Shown here: positions 16,196-25,485 of the stretch, one piece after another
How positions within the stretch are numbered: the first letter of the stretch is position 1
How the letters are laid out: every line of letters begins with the position of its first letter
Assembly: GCA_041551965.1 (NCBI GenBank)
Contig: JBFELU010000006.1
Location: 1 to 64,000, forward strand
From: JBFELU01 sp041551965
GTDB taxonomy: Bacteria > Actinomycetota > Acidimicrobiia > Spongiisociales > UBA11373
DNA length: 64,000 nucleotides
Reading direction: 5' to 3'
Program-made: the position numbers and the translations under genes
The notes under the pieces: generated by a model
Told to the model about the DNA's origin: nothing
Databases searched by the model: none
What the model saw: the letters and a program-made list of their open reading frames with translations, nothing else

Positions 16196-17464
16196 TCAGC
16201 CGAAGTCGACGCAGCCGTCGGCCCCGGCTCCCAAGTACCAGACCCTCTCCGTGAACGGTCCCTGCGGCTCGTCCTCCTCACCCTCGGGGGCCCGGTCGAT
16301 CCCTGCGACGAAGCCCGGTGTGATCTCGACCAGGCCACGGTCCGGGTCGAAGTAGGAGGGATCACCGTAGGCCGAGGAGAACTCGCCGATCGAACTGCCC
16401 AGGCTCACTCCCTCCGCCGTTGCCAGGCCTCGAGATCCCACGTCGAGACTCTCCAGGTCGAACGACCGGTAGCCGTACTGCGCAAACGACGGGTCGCTGA
16501 ACCCGACATCGCTGAAGTCGACGATCAGGACCGCAGGGTGAGCATCCCCCTCCTCGGCACCCTGCACCACCCACGTCACATGCCGGTTGAACCCTTCGCA
16601 AGTGCGGTCGCCGCTGACACCGGCCTGCCAACCGGTGTCTGTCGTCGGAGGTCCAAGAATGAACCCGATCGTCTCGAGGACCGAAACCGGCTCGGCACCG
16701 AAACTGAGAATGCCGAGCCCGTCCGGAGCCAGGACCATCGGACCGAAGTCGACGGTCACCGCCGCAGCCGCCCGCAGTTCGATGCGGAGCGCGTACGAAG
16801 CAGTCTCGTCGGAGATCACCCTGATTCGATAGACACCGTCTGCCGGTAGTTCTTGTGACCAGGGGACCTCGTCTCCGGCCGCTTTGATCGTCGTGCCTTC
16901 CGACGCCTGAACCGTGACCTGGACGGGTCCATCGAGCACCTCGAGACCCAGGTGTTGCCCCGCCACCCCCTCGAGGAGGAATGCGTCGTCGTCGTTGGGA
17001 TCGACGTTCCCGGCCACGCGCACCTCGGACTCTCCCTCGACGAACTCGATAGTGCGCTCGGCGCCACACCTCCTCGCCAGGGCCGCAAACGTCGCTTCGT
17101 CGGGTTCCCCGGTCGGGACCCTCCGCATCTCGGCCTGGGCGTAGGCCACCAGGCTTCCGGTGATCGGGCCGAACACCCCATCGACGGTGACCGCCGGCGC
17201 CTCTTCGCCCATCCGCTCGTAGCCGTTGCAGATGAGCAAGAACTGCAGCGCAGCGACATATTCCCCCCGCTCCCCGAGCCGGATGAACGGCTCCGCGTTC
17301 GGCTCCAACTGCACGAGCCCGCTGGTCGTCGTCGTAGGGGTGAGGACAACGGTCGTCGTCGTCTCCGCCGCCGTGGTCGTCGTCGACGACGACACGGCAT
17401 CGCCGCCGCAGGCCCCGACTGCGACCGCGACCACCACTGCGATCGGTGCGATTCCGGCCTTCAC
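16196..17464 (-). CDS. Lipoprotein with peptidoglycan-binding-like (PG_binding_1) domain
   Basis: 422 residues from a GTG at 17464. The signal peptide ends in a lipobox (VGAC, Cys19), followed by a Ser/Thr-rich linker. A PG_binding_1-like module covers about residues 55-135 (LGERGEYVAALQFLLICNGY, then VDGVFGPITGSLVAYAQ). The rest is beta-rich: a central domain resembling pre-peptidase C-type beta sandwiches (DAFLLEGVAGQHLGLEVL), then a C-terminal domain of unknown family with VEITPGFVAGI. It is probably anchored outside the membrane and bound to the wall. No catalytic motif is visible. Confidence 0.75.
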   Translation of the reverse strand: MKAGIAPIAVVVAVAVGACGGDAVSSSTTTTAAETTTTVVLTPTTTTSGLVQLEPNAEPFIRLGERGEYVAALQFLLICNGYERMGEEAPAVTVDGVFGPITGSLVAYAQAEMRRVPTGEPDEATFAALARRCGAERTIEFVEGESEVRVAGNVDPNDDDAFLLEGVAGQHLGLEVLDGPVQVTVQASEGTTIKAAGDEVPWSQELPADGVYRIRVISDETASYALRIELRAAAAVTVDFGPMVLAPDGLGILSFGAEPVSVLETIGFILGPPTTDTGWQAGVSGDRTCEGFNRHVTWVVQGAEEGDAHPAVLIVDFSDVGFSDPSFAQYGYRSFDLESLDVGSRGLATAEGVSLGSSIGEFSSAYGDPSYFDPDRGLVEITPGFVAGIDRAPEGEEDEPQGPFTERVWYLGAGADGCVDFG

Positions 17465-17517
17465 TGAACCCGAGGTTACGCTGCCGATCGGCTTCGGGGG
17501 CCACTCGCCCGAGTCGG

Positions 17518-18918
17518 TCACTCGTTCTCTTTTGACCCCCACCAGGAGCGAAGTAGCTCGAGTGCCTCCTCTTCGGAGTAGGGGCCGTGATCGAGGCGAT
17601 GCTCCAAGAGCATTGCCATGGCCTCTCCGACCCGGGGTCCGGGGTCGATACCGAGGAACTCCATGACCCGATGCCCATCGATCGGCGGCCGCATCGCATC
17701 GAGCTCCTCGCGCTCCCTGAGTTCCTCGATCCGCACCTCGAGTTCATCGATGCGCCTGGCGATCGTCCTCGCCCGCTTCAGGTTGCCGGTCGTCACGTCG
17801 CTCCGGACGAGCGCATTGAGACGATCGAGCAGGGGCCCGGCGTCACGGACGTAGCGCCGAACGGCGCGATCGGTCCAGCCCATCTTGAAGGTGTGCGGAC
17901 GCATGTGGAGGTAGACCAGCCGGGCCACATCATCGATCTCCTCGTTGGAGAATCGCAGCGCCTGCATCCTCGCCCGGGTGAGGCGAGCACCGACGACCTC
18001 GTGGTGGTGGAAGCTCACGCCGCCCAGACCGAAGGCCCGGGTGTCCGGCTTGCCGACATCGTGAAACAACGCGGCGAGGCGCACCACCCGATCCGGAGGG
18101 CATTTCGCCACGACCGCAACAGTGTGGGCCAGCACGTCCTTGTGCCGGTGGAGCGGATCATGCTGGTGGGACAGGGCCGCCAGTTCGGGGAGGAACACCT
18201 CGGCCAACCCCGACGACACCAACCCACCCAGGGCCTCGGCCACGTGCTCGCCCACGATCAGCTTCACCAGCTCGTCGCGGATCCGCTCCGCACTGATGAT
18301 CGCCAACCGGTCTCGCATCGATTGGACCGCGGCGGCAACCGTTTGATCGGCTTCGAATCCCAGGGTTGAGATGAACCGGAAGAGTCGGAGCATTCGGAGC
18401 GGGTCGTCGCCGAATGAGATCGCCGGATCGAGCGGGGTCCGCAACGCGCCGGACCCGAGATCGACCAGGCCACCGAACGGGTCGATCATCTCCGGTTCGG
18501 GGAGGAGCCTGAGGGCCATGGCGTTCACCGTGAAGTCCCGCCGCGAGAGATCCGTCTCGATGTCGTCGCTGAAGGTGACGACCGGCTTCCGAGAGTCCTC
18601 CCGGTAGACGTCCCGCCGGAAGGTGGTGATCTCATGGGTGACGTCGCCGCGTCGGGCCGCCACGGTTCCGTACTCGGCACCCACCGCAAAGACCGCATCC
18701 GCCCATGAAGCCACGATCTCGGAGATCTCGTCGGGCCGGGCGTCGGTGGCGTAGTCGAGATCGCCGAGTTCGGGATCTCGCCCCATGAGCGCATCACGGA
18801 CGCTACCGCCGACGAGATAGAGCGACCGACCCGCTTCGGCGAATCGCTGGGCGAGTTGCCGCGGGGCACCGTCGCCGCGCAAGAGATGCTCGAGCCGGGA
18901 CGGGATCATGCCCGGCAT
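17518..18918 (-). CDS. cca: CCA tRNA nucleotidyltransferase with HD domain
   Basis: 466 residues, the usual size for the actinobacterial enzyme (PcnA/Rv3907c group). The nucleotidyltransferase core has LVGGSVRDALMGR and DLDYATDA with the two metal-binding aspartates. RRDFTVNAMALRL and DPLRMLRLFRFISTLGF are the conserved class II motifs. An HD domain follows (HRHKDVLAHTV, then ALFHDVGKPDTR and HHHEVVGA), and then a helical tail. The enzyme adds or repairs the CCA end of tRNAs. In mycobacteria the same gene lies near the origin, which supports the overall synteny. Confidence 0.95.
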   Translation of the reverse strand: MPGMIPSRLEHLLRGDGAPRQLAQRFAEAGRSLYLVGGSVRDALMGRDPELGDLDYATDARPDEISEIVASWADAVFAVGAEYGTVAARRGDVTHEITTFRRDVYREDSRKPVVTFSDDIETDLSRRDFTVNAMALRLLPEPEMIDPFGGLVDLGSGALRTPLDPAISFGDDPLRMLRLFRFISTLGFEADQTVAAAVQSMRDRLAIISAERIRDELVKLIVGEHVAEALGGLVSSGLAEVFLPELAALSHQHDPLHRHKDVLAHTVAVVAKCPPDRVVRLAALFHDVGKPDTRAFGLGGVSFHHHEVVGARLTRARMQALRFSNEEIDDVARLVYLHMRPHTFKMGWTDRAVRRYVRDAGPLLDRLNALVRSDVTTGNLKRARTIARRIDELEVRIEELREREELDAMRPPIDGHRVMEFLGIDPGPRVGEAMAMLLEHRLDHGPYSEEEALELLRSWWGSKENE

Positions 18919-18942
18919 CGTACCGGGCGAAGAATCGGTCTC

Positions 18943-20034
18943 TCAGGCAGGAGCGAGCCCGCGCTGCTGCGCCATCACCTTGAAGTCGGAGGGATTGGTG
19001 GCGGAGCGCATGGCCTCGGCGTAGTCGACTTCACCCCGTTCCAGCAGGTTCAAGATCGACTGATCGAACGTGATCATCCCGTAGAACGAACCTTCTGCGA
19101 TCACGTCGCGCAACGACGAGGTGAGTTCGGGATCCGCGATCCGGTCTGCCGCCCGATCGGTGTTCACCATTACCTCGACGGCGGGAACCCTGCCTCCTCC
19201 ATCTGCTTGCTGGAGGAGCCGCTGGCTCACTATCCCCCGAAGGGTTCCGGCGAGGAGCAGCCGGACCTGGCGCTGAAGACCCGGGGGGAAGAAGTCGAGA
19301 ATCCGGTTGATCGTCTCCGTTGCATCCAGCGTGTGCAGGGTCGAGAGGACCAGATGGCCCGTCTCCGCCGCTTTCAGCGATGCGTCGATCGTCTCCATGT
19401 CCCGCATCTCGCCGACGAGGATCACGTCGGGATCCTGGCGCAGAACCCGCCGCATGGCCTCCCCGAAGCTGAAGGTGTCGACCCCGACCTCGCGCTGGCT
19501 CACCAGCGACAGTTTGTCTGTGTGCAGGATCTCGACCGGGTCCTCGATCGTGACGATGTTGGCCCGTCGGGTGCTGTTGATCGAATCGATGATTGCCGCG
19601 AGGGTCGTCGTCTTTCCCGATCCGGTCGGACCCGTCACCAGGACCAGACCGCGAGGCTCCCTTGCCAAGCGGTCGATGACCGGAGGAAGTCCCAACTCCT
19701 CGATGGTGAAGCCGGCCGGGGGCAGGGCGCGGAGCACGATCCCTATCTGGCCCCGCTGCCGAAAGGCATTCACCCGGAAGCGGCCGATACGGTCGTCGCC
19801 GTAGGCGAAGTCCGCTTCATTGGTCTCCTTGAACGGGACCTCGAGCCGCTCGGGGAGCAACGACGCCAGGTAGTGCTCGAGATCCTCCGGGTGCAGCGGG
19901 CGCACCGAGGAAAGCCTCAGCTCGCCGTCCACGCGGATGGCCGGCTTGCTTCCGACCTTCAGATGGAGGTCGGAAGCGTTGGCACCCAGGGCCCAGGACA
20001 GCAACTCATCGATGGTGGGAAGAGATTCGGACAC
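18943..20034 (-). CDS. pilT: PilT-type twitching-motility / type II secretion family ATPase
   Basis: 363 residues from a GTG at 20034 preceded by AAAGGA. The N-terminal PAS-like domain begins IDELLSWALGANASDLHLKVG. Walker A is GPTGSGKTTT, the Asp box region is TIEDPVEILH, Walker B is DVILVGEMRD, and the conserved His-box segment TGHLVLSTLHT completes the hexameric retraction-ATPase core. In other bacteria PilT disassembles type IV pili. No pilin or other pil gene lies next to it, so it either serves pili encoded elsewhere or is recruited to another filament. Confidence 0.93.
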   Translation of the reverse strand: MSESLPTIDELLSWALGANASDLHLKVGSKPAIRVDGELRLSSVRPLHPEDLEHYLASLLPERLEVPFKETNEADFAYGDDRIGRFRVNAFRQRGQIGIVLRALPPAGFTIEELGLPPVIDRLAREPRGLVLVTGPTGSGKTTTLAAIIDSINSTRRANIVTIEDPVEILHTDKLSLVSQREVGVDTFSFGEAMRRVLRQDPDVILVGEMRDMETIDASLKAAETGHLVLSTLHTLDATETINRILDFFPPGLQRQVRLLLAGTLRGIVSQRLLQQADGGGRVPAVEVMVNTDRAADRIADPELTSSLRDVIAEGSFYGMITFDQSILNLLERGEVDYAEAMRSATNPSDFKVMAQQRGLAPA

Positions 20035-20087
20035 CCGCGTCCTTTCGACGAACCTGCAGGTCCTATCGGCCGCCGAGCGGGCCCGCT

Positions 20088-21101
20088 TTACGACGACCCC
20101 CACACCGCCGCGACCTGTGCTGCGACGAGATCGATGATCCGGAAAGCTCGATCCGGAGACACGCCCTCGGGTGGGGCCACCGGTCCTTCCCCATTCACGC
20201 CCCGAATGCTCTCCGCCACCGAGGCCTCGATGGCGGCCAGGTCGTAGCCTCCCTCGAGGAAGAGAATCGTTCGCTGTGCCGGGAGCTCTCCCACGGCAAC
20301 CGCAGCCATCCGTCGATAGTCGGCCGCAGTGAGTCGGAGGTCCGCAAGCGGATCCGCCACGTGGGCGTCGAAACCGGCGCTGATCAACAGCCAATCCGGC
20401 GTGAAGCTCTTGAGGACCGGGCGAACCACCCGCTCCATGGCTTCCTCGTAGGCGTCACCGGCGGTCCCGGCGGGGAGCGGCACGTTCACGATGTGGCCGG
20501 CGCCGGCCTGATCACCATCCTCATCGATCCAGCCGGTACCCGTATAGAAGGGGAACTCGTGCATCGATAGGTACACGACCTCACCCGCCTCGTAGAACGC
20601 CTCCTGGGTGCCGTTGCCGTGATGGACGTCCCAGTCGAGGATGGCCACCCGTTCTCCGGCGGCGGTGATCGCCGCCGCCGAGATCGCAATGTTGTTGAAC
20701 AGGCAGAACCCCATCGCACGGGCCGCCAAGGCGTGATGCCCCGGCGGGCGCACGGCGAGGAACGCGGCCTCCGCCGTCCCGTCCCGCAGTTCGGCGACTG
20801 CTGCCGGTCCGGCACCGGCGGCCCGCAGTGCCGCCTCCCACGACTCCGGGGAGGCGGCCGTGTCGTGGTCCAGATGGCCGCCGCCCTCCGCACAGAAGCG
20901 GCGCACAGCCTCGACGTATGCGGGGTCGTGGATCTCAAAGAGGAGTGCCGGATCCACTTCCGGCGGATCCCGCTCGATGATCTCGGCCCCCGAGGCGCGG
21001 ACCCCGGCAATGGCCGCAGCCAACCGTTCCGGCCGCTCGGGGTGCCCCGGTCCGGCGTCGTGCCGGTCGAACGAGTCGTGGTGGTAGAGCAGCAGCCGCA
21101 C
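20088..21101 (-). CDS. Histone deacetylase family protein / acetylpolyamine-type amidohydrolase
   Basis: 337 residues from a GTG at 21101. The frame extends further upstream, but that part overlaps the divergent GNAT gene. Residues 119-124 (RPPGHH) hold the catalytic His pair. Residues 156-164 (DWDVHHGNG) supply zinc ligands, and SAGFDAH (241-247) supplies the third one. LFLEGGYDL near the end carries the conserved glycines before the oxyanion tyrosine region. The enzyme should remove acetyl groups from lysine side chains, polyamines or small amides. It lies back to back with an acetyltransferase gene, separated by 85 nt. Confidence 0.92.
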   Translation of the reverse strand: MRLLLYHHDSFDRHDAGPGHPERPERLAAAIAGVRASGAEIIERDPPEVDPALLFEIHDPAYVEAVRRFCAEGGGHLDHDTAASPESWEAALRAAGAGPAAVAELRDGTAEAAFLAVRPPGHHALAARAMGFCLFNNIAISAAAITAAGERVAILDWDVHHGNGTQEAFYEAGEVVYLSMHEFPFYTGTGWIDEDGDQAGAGHIVNVPLPAGTAGDAYEEAMERVVRPVLKSFTPDWLLISAGFDAHVADPLADLRLTAADYRRMAAVAVGELPAQRTILFLEGGYDLAAIEASVAESIRGVNGEGPVAPPEGVSPDRAFRIIDLVAAQVAAVWGSS

Positions 21102-21186
21102 ACCGTCATCTTCGCGCGCGTCCGAGGCTCCCACACCCTCCCGCCATCTTGGCCACCCTTCCGGGTCGTCGTACCATCCCCAAGCG

Positions 21187-21903
21187 ATGCCAAAGGTCAA
21201 AGTCAACGGCGAGTGGCCCGGTGCGATCACTTTGCGCCGGGGATGGGCGAGAGCCAACTCGCGACCCTGGAACGACACAGTGCCTCTGGCCCACCTACGC
21301 ATGCTCCGCGGCAGCGCCGCGTTCATCGAGGATTGTGTCGAAACCCTCAAGGACCTCGGCGCACCCGGTGTGCTCTCTCCCCCCCTGCCCCTGGCCGCGC
21401 AACGAGTGTGGAGAGAAGCCAACTTCGTTCACCACGCCGAACTGCTGCTGTTGCGGCTCGATCTGGACCGGGTCCCGCCGCCCAATCACCTCGTGGTCAC
21501 CGGAAGCACCTCGGACCTTCGAGAAGCACTCCGCATCGACGCCGCAGCGTTCGACGAGTTCTGGCGGTTCGACCGATCGGCCATGCTCGAGGCGCTCAAC
21601 TCGACCCGCACCTCGGTCATTCACGTCGTTCGCAATGCGTCCGGCGGTCTGGCGGGATTTGCGATCACCGGAGTCGGTGTGGCGCTCGCCTACCTCCAAC
21701 GAGTCGCCGTCGACCCTGCCAGCCAGGGCCGCGGCATCGGGCGGTCCCTCGTTCGAACCTCGGCGCGCTGGGCGCAGCGCAAGGGGGCCCACGCCCTGAT
21801 GCTCAATACGCAGACAGAGAACGAGCCCGCCCTCCACCTCTATGCCTCGGAGGGGTTCCACACGCTCAACGAGCCACTCGCCGTGCTCCGAGACACCGCC
21901 TGA
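21187..21903 (+). CDS. GNAT-family N-acetyltransferase
   Basis: 238 residues. The C-terminal GNAT fold is clear: VALAYLQRVAVDPASQGRGIG holds the acetyl-CoA pyrophosphate-binding QGRGIG loop, followed by RSLVRTSARWAQRKGA and a YASEGFH tail. The N-terminal 90 residues are unusual for the family. They contain strands such as ITLRRGWARAN and a region rich in His and Leu (HHAELLLLRLDLDRV), which may be a second degenerate GNAT lobe. The substrate is unknown. The gene is divergent from the histone-deacetylase-family gene. Confidence 0.85.
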   Translation: MPKVKVNGEWPGAITLRRGWARANSRPWNDTVPLAHLRMLRGSAAFIEDCVETLKDLGAPGVLSPPLPLAAQRVWREANFVHHAELLLLRLDLDRVPPPNHLVVTGSTSDLREALRIDAAAFDEFWRFDRSAMLEALNSTRTSVIHVVRNASGGLAGFAITGVGVALAYLQRVAVDPASQGRGIGRSLVRTSARWAQRKGAHALMLNTQTENEPALHLYASEGFHTLNEPLAVLRDTA

Positions 21904-21960
21904 CCGGGCATCCTTCGTGCCACCCTGCCAGAGTTGGGGCCTCACCACGGGGAAGTCATC

Positions 21961-22791
21961 GTGATCAGGATCGTCACCGATTCGTCCTGCGACCTTCCGG
22001 AGCGGCTGATCGAGCAACACCGGATTGCGGTCGTGCCTCTCACCATCCGGTTCGGTCCCGAGGAGTTCGTCGATCGAGAGGAGCTCACCAACAAGGATTT
22101 CTGGGAGCGGTTGACGACCGGAGTAGCGACTCCCGAGACGGCAGCGCCATCGGTGGGTCGCTTCGATTCGGTCTTCCGGCGCTTGGCAGAAGAGGGTGCA
22201 TCCGGCATCGTGACGATCTGCATCTCCTCGGAGATCAGCGCCACGCACCAGTCTGCGGTGCTCGCCGCCGAGGCATTCGATGCCGTCCCCGTCAGGGTCA
22301 TCGACAGCCGACTCGTGTCTGCCGCTCTCGGCCTCGCTGTGATCGAAGCGAGCGAAGCGGCCGCTCGCGCCGCAACCATCGACGGCGTCGCCGTTGCCGC
22401 CGAAGACGCTTGCGCGGCAACGAGGCTGTTCGCCACGCTCGACACGCTGGAGTATCTCCAACGGGGGGGCCGGATCGGGTCCGCCGCCGCCTTCTTCGGC
22501 GGACTGCTCGATCTGAAGCCGCTCATCTCGTTCACCGACGGGGCCGTCGCAGCAGCGGGTCGCGTGCGCACGCGTCGCAAGGCCGTCGGTGCCGTCGTGG
22601 AGCATCTCGCCGAGGTCGCCGGGAACATCACCGCCCTCGGCGTGATTCACTCGGATCCGCCCGACCTCGACTCCTTCGTCGAACGGGTCACGGCGGTGGC
22701 GGGACGCGAGCCGATCATGTCTCGGCTCGGGCCCGTGGTGGGTACCCACGCCGGACCGGGCGCAGCCGGCGTCGTCTACCGGCTCGGCTGA
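21961..22791 (+). CDS. DegV family fatty-acid-binding protein
   Basis: 276 residues from a GTG at 21961 with GGGGAAG about 5 nt upstream. The start MIRIVTDSSCDLP is the DegV/EDD-family hallmark. VVPLTIRFG, TSxPSxxxF-like TPETAAPSVGRF, TICISSEISATHQSA and VIDSRLVS are family landmarks, and the C-terminal part ends GTHAGPGAAGVVY. In Firmicutes these proteins (FakB) hold a fatty acid for phosphorylation by FakA. No fakA neighbour is visible, so that partnership is not shown here. Confidence 0.93.
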   Translation: MIRIVTDSSCDLPERLIEQHRIAVVPLTIRFGPEEFVDREELTNKDFWERLTTGVATPETAAPSVGRFDSVFRRLAEEGASGIVTICISSEISATHQSAVLAAEAFDAVPVRVIDSRLVSAALGLAVIEASEAAARAATIDGVAVAAEDACAATRLFATLDTLEYLQRGGRIGSAAAFFGGLLDLKPLISFTDGAVAAAGRVRTRRKAVGAVVEHLAEVAGNITALGVIHSDPPDLDSFVERVTAVAGREPIMSRLGPVVGTHAGPGAAGVVYRLG

Positions 22792-22816
22792 CCGCCTCGC
22801 GGTGTAAGTTGCCTTC

Positions 22817-23398
22817 GTGACCGATCGCGCCGACCAGGATGCGGCACTCGTCGAACGCTATCTCCGCGGGGAGGTTGCGGCGTTCGACGAGCTGATGCTG
22901 GCCCATCAAGATCGCGTCTTCGGGATCTGCCTCCGCATGCTCCGGGATCGGGAAGCAGCGCTGGATGCAGTCCAGGAGACGTTCATCACGGTCTTCCGCA
23001 AGGCGAGTCAGTTTGCCGGTCGCTCCGCCTTCAGCACCTGGCTCTACCGGGTCGCGGTGAATACGTGCCACGATGCGGCGCGCCGGGGGCTGCGGCGCCG
23101 CACCGAGCCGCTCCCCGAGGCCAACGATCCCCCGGACGCCACCGCCGGCGATCTCTTGGCGTCGGTCGAACTCCGGCCCGATCTGGAACGGGCGTTGGAT
23201 GCCCTGCCTTCCGAGTTCCGCACCGCCGTGGTTCTCTCGGACGTCGAAGGCCTCGCCCTGCAGACGGTGTCGGAGATCCTCGGCGTCCCGATCGGCACGG
23301 TGAAATCTCGCGTCTTTCGTGGACGCAAGCTCCTCGCCGAACATCTCGGGAACCTGCGGGCACCCTCCAACCCTCCAACAGAAGAGCGCCATGCATAG
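22817..23398 (+). CDS. ECF RNA polymerase sigma factor (SigM position)
   Basis: 193 residues with a GTG start. Region 2 is LVERYLRGEVAAFDELM through VQETFITVFRKASQF and FSTWLYRVAVNTCHD. Region 4 is LDALPSEFRTAVVLSDVEGL, followed by the helix-turn-helix VSEILGVPIGTVKSRVFRGR. In Mycobacterium the ECF factor sigM occupies the same place beside trxB and trxC, so this is likely the positional equivalent. It overlaps the next gene by 8 nt. That gene encodes its probable anti-sigma factor. Confidence 0.9.
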   Translation: MTDRADQDAALVERYLRGEVAAFDELMLAHQDRVFGICLRMLRDREAALDAVQETFITVFRKASQFAGRSAFSTWLYRVAVNTCHDAARRGLRRRTEPLPEANDPPDATAGDLLASVELRPDLERALDALPSEFRTAVVLSDVEGLALQTVSEILGVPIGTVKSRVFRGRKLLAEHLGNLRAPSNPPTEERHA

Positions 23399-24209
23399 TC
23401 ACGATCTCGATCTCATCGCCGCACTCGCCGAAGGCAGGCTCGAGGCGGACGCCGCCGCGACCGCCGAAGCGGCCGTCGCCGACTGCCTCCGTTGCGCGGC
23501 CGATCTGGCGGCGCACCGTACGGCGCTCGAGGCGATCGCCACCTCGCCCCCGGTGGCATTGACCGAGCAAGAAGTTTCGACACTGCGAACGGCCGTCGCC
23601 GAGGCGATAGGCATCGCCACCGCACCGGCTCCCACATCGCCACCACCGCGCCGCGTCCCTTGGGGTGCGATCGCCCTGGCCGGAGCCTCCCTGGCCGCCA
23701 TTGTGGCGGTGGTCCCGGTGCTCGGGTTGCTCTCCACCACAGGAGGCGACGACGCCGGGACCGACATCGTGGCCGCCACCATGGAGGAACCGGAATCCGA
23801 GCCGCGTCTCAACGTCGTCGAAGGGTCGCCCGGTGGCGACCTCGACGCCACCCCCCAACCCGCCGAGGCCGCCGACGAAGAAGCAGCCGCCGCCGCCCCC
23901 ATCACGACCACGATGCCGGCGACCACGATCGCCGCCGAAGAGGTCCTCGCCGGCCGCGATCTGATGACATTGTGGGAGGCGCCAGAAGAACTCCAGGCGA
24001 CGCTGCAGGACCAATCCACGATCGAGCGTGATGCTCAGGCTTGCGCCGACGCCGCGCTCGAGGTCCTGGGGCCCGACATGAGGGTCATCGCCGGGCCACT
24101 GATCCACGCCGAGACACCGGTGGTCGCCTACGTCGCCGACGTGGAGGGCACCGCTCGTCTGGTCGCGTTCGATCCGGACGACTGCTCTCTCGTCCTCGTT
24201 CTTCCCTGA
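23391..24209 (+). CDS. Probable membrane anti-sigma factor
   Basis: 272 residues from the ATG at 23391, which overlaps the sigma-factor stop by 8 nt. The N-terminal cytoplasmic domain has DLDLIAALAEGRL and a CxxC pair (Cys32, Cys35), resembling the zinc-binding anti-sigma fold. The usual His four residues before the first Cys is absent, so metal binding is uncertain. One membrane segment covers about residues 85-108 (GAIALAGASLAAIVAVVPVL). An Ala/Thr-rich linker and an extracytoplasmic domain with two cysteines follow. It probably holds the sigma factor at the membrane. Confidence 0.8.
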   Translation: MHSHDLDLIAALAEGRLEADAAATAEAAVADCLRCAADLAAHRTALEAIATSPPVALTEQEVSTLRTAVAEAIGIATAPAPTSPPPRRVPWGAIALAGASLAAIVAVVPVLGLLSTTGGDDAGTDIVAATMEEPESEPRLNVVEGSPGGDLDATPQPAEAADEEAAAAAPITTTMPATTIAAEEVLAGRDLMTLWEAPEELQATLQDQSTIERDAQACADAALEVLGPDMRVIAGPLIHAETPVVAYVADVEGTARLVAFDPDDCSLVLVLP

Positions 24210-24245
24210 GCGGGGACCCTCGGTCGCCCGACTAACCTCCCCACC

Positions 24246-24554
24246 GTGGAGGATTTCCCGACTCGCATCCCCGAATTCCTCGAACAGGCAACCGGACGTG
24301 TTCGCTCGATGACGGTCGACCGGATGGCCCGATTCATCAAGATCGCCACCCTCGGGCTGGTGGCCACGATGCTGGTGTTCGTCGCCATCCTCTTCTTCTT
24401 CATCGGCGGGTTTCGCATCCTCGGTGAATTGGTCGGCGACATGGAGCTCGCCTACGCGATCGTGGGGGGACTATTCCTCTTGGTCGGAGTGTTCTTCTGG
24501 TTCATGAGGACCAGGACCGGCACGACCGAGGAGTCGGAGTGGCCGAGCGAATAG
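24246..24554 (+). CDS. Small two-helix membrane protein
   Basis: 102 residues starting at GTG 24246. An amphipathic start is followed by two membrane segments, IKIATLGLVATMLVFVAILFFFI and AYAIVGGLFLLVGVFFWFM, joined by a short loop, and a charged tail. Small proteins of this shape are common just upstream of trxB in actinobacteria. The function is unknown. Its 3' end overlaps the trxB start by 16 nt. Confidence 0.7.
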   Translation: MEDFPTRIPEFLEQATGRVRSMTVDRMARFIKIATLGLVATMLVFVAILFFFIGGFRILGELVGDMELAYAIVGGLFLLVGVFFWFMRTRTGTTEESEWPSE

Positions 24555-25456
24555 TCATCATCGGTTCGGGGCCGGCCGGCCTCACCGCGGCCATCTATGT
24601 CGCCCGGGCCGACCTGCGCCCGCTCGTCATCGAGGGCTACGCACCGGGCGGTCAGCTCATGCTGACGACCGACGTCGAGAACTACCCCGGGTTCCCCGAC
24701 GGGATCATGGGGCCCGAGATGATGGAGCTCTTCCGGAAGCAGGCCGAGCGTTTCGAGGCTCGCTTCATCACCAGCGACGTGACCGCCGTCGACTTCTCCT
24801 CCCGGCCCTTCTCCGTGACGACGGGAGACGAGGAGTTCTCCGCCGAAGCGGTGATCATCTCCACCGGCGCTTCGGCGCGCTGGTTGGGCATCCCCGGTGA
24901 GGAACGGCTCCGAGGCTACGGGGTGTCCGCCTGCGCCACCTGCGACGGCTTCTTCTTCAAGGACCGCCAGATCGTGGTCGTCGGCGGTGGTGACTCCGCC
25001 ATGGAGGAAGCCCTCTTTCTCACCAAGTTCGCCGACACGGTGACGATCATTCACCGTCGCGACGAGTTCCGCGCCTCGAAGATCATGGCCGCCAGGGCTT
25101 TGGAACACCCGAAGATCGACGTTCGGTGGAATGCGGTTGTCACCGAAGTCGTCGGTGACGACGGAGTCACCGGGGTGAAGATCCGCGACGTCGTGACCGG
25201 CGAGGAGGAGGAGCTACCCACCGAGGGGATGTTCGTCGCCATCGGTCACGACCCAAATACCAAAATCTTCCAGGAACAGTTGGCGCTCACGGACACGGGG
25301 TATCTCCAGACCTTCGACAACACGGCCACCTCGGTTCCGGGGGTGTTCGCGGCCGGCGACGTGGTCGACTTCACGTACCGCCAAGCGATCACCGCCGCCG
25401 GCATGGGATGTCAGGCTGCGATCGATGCCGAGCGTTGGCTGGAGAGCCAGGAATGA
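24539..25456 (+). CDS. trxB: Thioredoxin-disulfide reductase
   Basis: 305 residues from a GTG. The FAD-binding motif is VIIGSGPAGLTAAIYVARA, the redox centre is ACATCDG, and the NADPH domain has VVVGGGDSAMEEALFL and the HRRDEFRASK loop. The FAD domain closes with VPGVFAAGDVVDFTYRQ. This is a canonical low-molecular-weight TrxB that reduces the thioredoxin encoded 66 nt downstream using NADPH. It shares a transcription direction with the ECF sigma pair, which fits regulation by oxidative or thiol stress in related bacteria. Confidence 0.96.
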   Translation: MAERIVIIGSGPAGLTAAIYVARADLRPLVIEGYAPGGQLMLTTDVENYPGFPDGIMGPEMMELFRKQAERFEARFITSDVTAVDFSSRPFSVTTGDEEFSAEAVIISTGASARWLGIPGEERLRGYGVSACATCDGFFFKDRQIVVVGGGDSAMEEALFLTKFADTVTIIHRRDEFRASKIMAARALEHPKIDVRWNAVVTEVVGDDGVTGVKIRDVVTGEEEELPTEGMFVAIGHDPNTKIFQEQLALTDTGYLQTFDNTATSVPGVFAAGDVVDFTYRQAITAAGMGCQAAIDAERWLESQE

Positions 25457-25485
25457 CCGGCCCACGCGGCGGGGTTATCGCACAG

